Source: Coffea arabica (Eukaryota > Streptophyta > Magnoliopsida > Gentianales > Rubiaceae). From it: a stretch of DNA of 64,000 nucleotides. Every line of letters starts with the position of its first letter. Position 1 is the first letter of the stretch. Where the stretch lies: the NCBI RefSeq assembly GCF_036785885.1, contig NC_092320.1, positions 16,617,557 to 16,681,556 of the forward strand, given 5' to 3'. This document shows positions 58,444-64,000 of this stretch, in pieces. Position numbers and translations under genes: made by a program. The notes beneath the pieces are model-generated. The model was not told the origin of the DNA. It saw nothing but the letters and a program-made list of their open reading frames with translations, and did not search any database.

Positions 58444-61217
58444 TTATTCTGTTATTTCTCGAAGCATTTCAACCACCTTCTTCATCTTTGGTCGTTTCGC
58501 TGGCGTACTGTCTGTACAGAGCAAAGCAACTTTCAATGCTGCAAGCATTTCTTTTCTCCAAGCAAATGAGACGGTACTAAGCTTTGCATCAAGTATCTGC
58601 TCTGGTGTTTCACCTCTTAAAGGTGCTCCCTGAACCCACTTCACCAAATCTACACCTTCACCAAATTCTTCGTCTACTGGTAATCGGGTAGTAAGGATCT
58701 CAAGCAAAACTACCCCATAGCTGTAAACATTTCCAGGTGCTGTAACTTGCATGGTATATGCATATTCTGTGTCAAAAGGAACGAGAGGAAAGATTTAAAT
58801 TTTCAGAAAGAAAGAACATAACTTGGTCATAAAGCATCAGTGAGTGGAGAGAGTAAATATGAGAGTTACTAACCTGGGGGAATATATCCAAATGAACCTG
58901 CAACAGCACTGATGCTTGCGGTCCCTCTTGATGGGTCTAAGAGCTTTGATATTTCGATTTCACCAACCAACGGGTTAAAATTGGAATCTAAGAGAACATT
59001 ACCTGAAGAAATGTCAAGGTGAATAATTGCGACATGATGCAAAAATGCTAAGCCTTCTGCTACTCCAATGGCAATGGAGAGTCTTGTTGGCCAGTCAGGT
59101 TTATATTCATGTTTCTTAGAAGATTCATGCAGAAACTCTGCCAATGTCCCATTCGGGTAGTATTGATGTAGCAGAAGTGCAACGTCTTCATAGATTATGA
59201 ACCCAATAGGCCTTATCAGATTGGCGTGAGTGAGTTTACTCAGCCTTTCAACCTCTCTAATCATTTTGCTCTGGTGATGAATCAACGTTCTGTCCATTGA
59301 TCTCAACTTCTTAACAGACAGAATCATTCCAGATGGCATGTCTGCTCTGTAAACGGTGCTAAAAGTGCCAATGCTAAGTTTATTTGATTCTTTCAGGGTC
59401 GCCTTCACTGCTGCATCAAAATCTATGGCTTGCCTAAGGTTTTCAATGAAAACATTCCCTGCTATTATGACTGGTTTGCCAGTGGTTTCATCATCAGCAG
59501 TTACACCACCTTTGGCAGCTTCCTCTTGCCTCTCCCTCATCATATAGAGCAATACAACAACGGTCACAGATGCAAAAACAGCCAAACCAGAACCAATAAC
59601 AGCCAATATGATCCTGTAAGAAACCTTGTGATGATAATTCACATTACCAGACCCATTCGGATTTCCACAGGAAGGACTCAACGGCTCGCCACAGAGACCT
59701 TTGTTCCCAAAAAAGCTTGAATTTGGGCTTTTTTGAAATGGCACAAAGGTCGGTATTGGTCCAGTCAGCTGATTGTTTGAAAAATCAACCTCTATCAAAC
59801 TCAGCATGCCCTTCAGTGCAGCTGGAATATTCCCGGAAAGCTGATTATTTGAAAGATCCAGAGCCACCAGCTTGTCGAGTCTTCCCAACTCTTGGGGCAA
59901 CAATCCACGAAGATGATTGAAGCTCAAATTCAACGCAATCTGCAAGTTCTTCATGTGACCGATCTCAGGAGGAATACTTCCAGTCATATAGTTACTGCCC
60001 ATCTGCAATTCAAGCAGCTTAATGCAATTTCCAATCTCATGAGGTATCTCCCCTCTAACAAAATTCTGACTCAGTAGCAAGTATTGCAGCCTGGAAGTAC
60101 TGCAGATCTCTTGTGGTATAGTGCCATTAAGTCTGTTGCTGCTTAAGTCAAGCTTGTTCAGATTCTTGCAACTTAGAACAGTTATCGGAATCTCTCCAAA
60201 TAGGCTATTTCCAGAGAGAATCAACTCCTGCAAATTGCTAAGTTGACCAAATTCTGGAGGGATGATACCACTAAAACCATTTGAGGCCAAATTAAGGAGA
60301 GTGAGATTAGAGCATTGTGCAAATTCAGAAACTATCTCTCCAGAGAGATTATTATTATCAGCTTCAAAGTATGTAAGGCCAGTAATATTACCAATCTCTC
60401 TGGGAATGTTACCTATTAACTCATTATTCCCAATTCTAATACTAGAAAGGCCTTTGCAATTGCCAACTGATGGAGGAATACTGCCAGTCAGCTTGTTTTG
60501 TGTCAAAACCAAAACCTCCAATTTTTCCATAGCAAAAATGCTCTCAGGTATGGGCCCTTCTAGCTGATTAGAGTGAAGGTTCAACAGCTGAAGTTCTGAA
60601 ACTGAGCCCAAATTATCTGGAATATTACCACTTAATCCATTCTCATAAGCAGTAAAAGATCTCAAATTGGTTAAATTTCCAACCCACCGAGGGATGGAAC
60701 CATTCAGCCTGTTAGTATATATCTGAAACTCTTGCAGCTTTTCCAACCCCTCAAGCTCATCAGGTATGACCCCGCTTAAATAATTATTTGACAAGTTCAA
60801 TGACCTAAGGTTCTTGAGCCTGCCCAGTTCTACAGGAACTGAGCTCTCAAACTTGTTAAATGATAAATCAAGAACTTCAAGCAGCGATAAATTCCCAAAT
60901 GCTTGTGGGATTGATCCATGGAAATTATTAGAAGACAGGTCAAGCCATTTCAATGCTCTAAGCTCAGAAATTAGAGTCACATTACCTTGCAACCCATGGC
61001 GAGAAAGATCAAGCCTCTCCACCATAGATTGGTTAGAGCTGCAACCAACACCAGGCCAAGAACAGAAATCTGACTGGTTTACATTCCAGGAAGACAAACT
61101 AAACTCTTTTGCAATTTCTAGCAAAATGGCATGATCATCAACAACTTGAGCAGTTACGAGTCGGAAACTTAATAGCAACCCAAAAAGTATAGCAGTTACT
61201 AGAGTTAAAAATTCCAT
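58444..61217 (-). CDS. PXC3: LRR receptor-like kinase, PXC3 type
   Basis: Exons 61217-58874 and 58766-58444, with a 107-bp intron splitting the Glu codon of PPEYAYTM, give 888 residues, matching the roughly 890 of Arabidopsis PXC3 (At2g41820). In order: signal peptide (1-23), cysteine-capped LRR N-terminus (DFCSWPGVGC), about 18-20 plant LRRs of the GxIPxxxGxLxxLxxLxLSxNxL type, membrane span (about 535-560), and kinase domain (about 612-885). The kinase has Lys636/637 but SIGTFSTVY as glycine loop, HLD (733-735) instead of HRD, and GEI (752-754) where DFG is expected. Metal-coordinating Asp is thus missing, so weak or no phosphotransfer is likely. Family knowledge places PXC proteins near PXY/TDR-type vascular signalling; the ligand is unknown. 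It sits at the plasma membrane. Confidence 0.93.
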
Positions 61218-62180
61218 TTTCGGCTGCCAGGAGCAACAGAAATATCTCTTTCTTCAGTCCCGCTCAGGAACCAAATAAAGAACTAAGAGAACAAAATGAA
61301 TAATCAAGAAACCATGAGTCCAAGAGGAGAAAAATTCAAACTTTCCTCAAATTTTTACAACAATAACTGCTCTACTCCACCCCATTGACAGTAATGAGTG
61401 TTTGAAGCCAAAAAAGACTAAAACTTTTTAAATCCACAAGGAAATGCACTTTTAAACAAAGCCCATTTCAGAAATCCACCAATTTAAGGGGAAAAAAATG
61501 AACTTTACCATTTAAACACAATACAGGATTGTATCACTAGAACCAAAGAAACAGAGCTCAAGAAAAGGCTTATGAATGTGGGGTAAGAGTGAAAAAAAGA
61601 CAAAAGTTGAGAGAAGGGGAGTAATTTTTGTTGCAAAGAATGTGCAGAAAAGTCAAGTGAGAGTGGTTGTAGAATGAAGAAGAAAGAAGAATGAAAGAGT
61701 TTTGTTGTATCGCTTGTGTGAGAAAGTGATTTGAGTGATGAAAGAAGTATGGTTTGTACAATGTTTTAGGTAACTGCTTTCACGGGTCAGGTGTTTTTTC
61801 CTGTTAGAACTCAGAACTGAGAGAAGGAAGAAGAGTTGAGGAGTTAATAAGTTTTTCGGGGGGAAAAATGGTTCAGCAAAATAGATGGCCTCACGAGAAA
61901 TGAGCAGTCATGAGTCAATGAAACCGTACGGATGAATAGAATGCAATTGTTGTTTTCCCTTGCTCTTGCTGATCTGCTGATAAATAGTGCTCTACTGCAG
62001 CTCTTGCATTCTTCCAAGTAGGAGGACTTTTTTTTTCTTTGTTTTTTCTTTACTTTATTGTTGCCCTTTTTACAGGAGAAAAAAAATAGAAAGGAAAACG
62101 AGAACTTTTTATTTACAGAAAGGATTTATATTCCTAACCCAAATTTACATCATCTTGACAGTTACTAAAAAAATCAAGAA
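61218..62180. other. Leader and promoter region of the PXC3-like gene
   Basis: Minus-strand CT-rich leader sequence lies between about 61600 and 61217 (for example TCTTCTTTCTTCTTCATTCT near 61690). No competing coding region is seen. Transcription start not identified. Confidence 0.45.
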
Positions 62181-62185
62181 GTTAT

Positions 62186-62350
62186 GGGTTTGTTTGGATA
62201 GTGTATTATTTGAAATATTATTTGGAATAATTACTGTAGCACTTTTTGTGATGTGATGTATGTGAGATAAAAAGGTGATTGGGAATATAAAAAGGTGGGT
62301 TGAGAAATGTGTTTATGATGTAAGTGAAATATTATTTGGGATAAAAGCAC
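62186..62350. mobile_element. Small MITE (GTTTGGATA family), copy 2
   Basis: It starts GGGTTTGTTTGGATAG and shares ATTATTTGAAATATTATTTG and GTGATGTGATGTATGTGAGA with 31873-32044. The right terminus is not recognisable, so it may be truncated near 62350. Confidence 0.55.
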
Positions 62351-62706
62351 TATATATGATTTTGTTTGTCCGCCCGAAGGAATATTGCAATTGATAAAAG
62401 TGCTAATACTATTCATGAAATTGCATTGGTTCGTTAAATATTAGTACCTCGTTGGATTTTCTTTCAAAGATTAGTCTAAGTTGGTAAGAATTGTTCTTAT
62501 TGTGTTATAGAACATGAGGTTTTTAGCTAGCCTTTCCAATCTATTAAGTATTTTATTTTGAATGACCTTCTCATTGATGCCATAATCCAATGGAGTCTCA
62601 TAATTTTCTATAGAAGGCTTCATTTTGTGAATATGAAACCAAAAAAAAAATAATAATTTGTGATACTAGTAGATATTTTAAAACTAAGTTACCTTATTAA
62701 TTATAA

Positions 62707-63843
62707 GAGAAAATCATCTGAAACGTCCCTCACATTTTGTAAAATGACTTTTTTCATCCCTCATTTTTAAAAGTATAATTGTATGTCCCTTACATATTCA
62801 CATCGGACAAATTTAGTCCCTAACTAAGTTTCCGATTATTTTTTGGCCGGAATCCATCATGTGCAAGGCACGTGATCATTTTTGAAAGGTAAATTTGTCA
62901 AATTATATTTTACATAATCTCATCTATAGTTCTCCACATTTTATAAAATAAATTTTTTCGTTCCTCACATTTTATAAAATGATTTTTTTCATCCCTTACA
63001 TTTCAAAAAATGAATTTCTCCATCCCTCGCATTTCAAAAAATGAATATTTCCATCCCTCACTAATTATATATGTGAGGGAAATCCTAAAAAAAATGTGTG
63101 TGAATACAGTTTGTTTAAACACATGTATATGTCTATTTGATTTTGTTTAATAATACGAATAGCATAAATATATGTATGTGTCTATTTGATTTCACTTAAC
63201 AATACGAATACCATATATTATACGTGATTATTTGATTTCATCTGGTATTAGCTAGTAAATAATCTTGCATTCATTGTCAAGTTAGCCAATAAAGCTATTT
63301 TCGGTCAAAATACAATAAGAATATACAAATTAAGGTTCTATTAGTAAATATTAGTCATAATCATACAAAAAGAGAAGATAGCCCACAAGTTAGGGCCAAT
63401 TACATACATATATTTATGCTATTATTATTAAGTAAAATCGAATAGACATATATATGTGTTTAAAAAAAATGTATTCATACACATAATTAGTGAGAAATGA
63501 AAATTTCATTTTTTTGAAATGTGAGGGATGGAGAAATTCATTTTTTGAAATGTGAGGGATGAAAAAAATCATTTTATAAAATGTGAGGAACGAAAAAATT
63601 TATTTTATAAAATGTGGAGAACTATAGATGAGATTATGTAAAATATAATTTGACAAATTTACCTTTAAAAAATGATCACGTGCCTTGCACATGATGGATT
63701 CCGGCCAAAAAACAATCGGAAACTTAGTTAGGGACTAAATTTGTCTGATGTGAATATGTAAGGGATATAAAATTACACTTTAAAAGTGAGGGACGGAAAA
63801 AGTTATTTTACAAAATGTGAGGGACATTTTGGACGATTTTTCC
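62707..63843. mobile_element. MULE-type foldback element (1137 bp)
   Basis: A perfect 9-bp target duplication, TAATTATAA, lies at 62698-62706 and 63844-63852. The termini start GAGAAAATCATCTGAAACGT and, on the minus strand, GGAAAAATCGTCCAAAATGT. The arms pair over roughly 450 bp with few gaps. Within the arms a ACATTTTATAAAATGA-like segment repeats several times (CCCTCACATTT words). The 230-bp centre is unpaired and has no open frame. Confidence 0.85.
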
Positions 63844-64000
63844 TAATTATAATGTTGTCTGGTTATCAATACTTTAGCAGACAAACAAAAAAAAATTTAG
63901 CTGGCGCTAACATATTAAAGTTGTTTGTTATGCTTAGATGGTACATTGGTATTGGAACAACAATTTTTTGAAGTTTTAGAAAAGAATAAAGAAATAAGTT

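Noticed and set aside
60262-61134. Plus-strand frames of about 100 codons
   Set aside because: They are antisense to the LRR region of the PXC3-like gene; regular LRR codons often leave the other strand open.

Overview
This is nuclear DNA of a plant, very probably a core eudicot (perhaps an asterid; the lineage cannot be fixed by eye). The evidence is AT-rich intergenic DNA full of small non-autonomous DNA transposons and SINEs, GT-AG introns of about 100 bp to over 1.5 kb, and proteins of plant-specific type: a SAG12-like papain protease, a PXC3-like LRR receptor kinase, a plant EFR3-like ARM protein and a mitochondrial S6 protein.

Left part (1-29.6 kb). An 8.9-kb unit is repeated head to tail: 1-8964 (cut by the window edge), 8965-17899 and 17900-26653. 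Each unit holds one minus-strand two-exon SAG12-like cysteine protease gene followed by about 5 kb of transposon-rich DNA: two hAT-type elements with 8-bp target duplications, a (TA)n tract, and a five-unit minisatellite. Units 1 and 2 look identical by eye except for the (TA)n tract and one poly-A tract. Unit 3 matches them up to about 24807, inside exon 1 of its protease gene, then drops abruptly to a more diverged paralogue. Its gene has also lost 569 bp between two GGA triplets. This leaves an uninterrupted 183-codon frame with signal peptide and propeptide but none of the catalytic residues. An older fourth copy (26654-29636) lacks the 5-kb transposon block. It carries a two-exon fragment of a tyrosine aminotransferase gene and a protease pseudogene without most of exon 1.

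Middle (29.6-35.2 kb). No genes are seen. There is a MULE-type foldback element with a 9-bp target duplication, a small MITE and a tRNA-derived SINE with an 18-bp target duplication.

Right part (35.2-64 kb). Four genes follow, all apparently intact. The first is a 19-coding-exon EFR3-like gene (+, 1027 aa; plasma-membrane anchor of the PI4-kinase alpha complex in this family). The second encodes a small single-membrane-span protein (+, 80 aa). The third encodes mitochondrial bS6m (-, 176 aa, acidic tail). The fourth is a PXC3-like LRR receptor kinase (-, 888 aa, degenerate kinase motifs). From memory, PXC3 and an EFR3-like gene are neighbours on Arabidopsis chromosome 2, so this looks like conserved microsynteny. 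The window ends in a second MULE-type foldback element (1.1 kb, 9-bp target duplication).

The single-copy genes appear to be ordinary housekeeping or signalling genes. The dynamic locus is the protease array. I recognised no LTR retrotransposon, tRNA gene, rRNA gene or CRISPR array.
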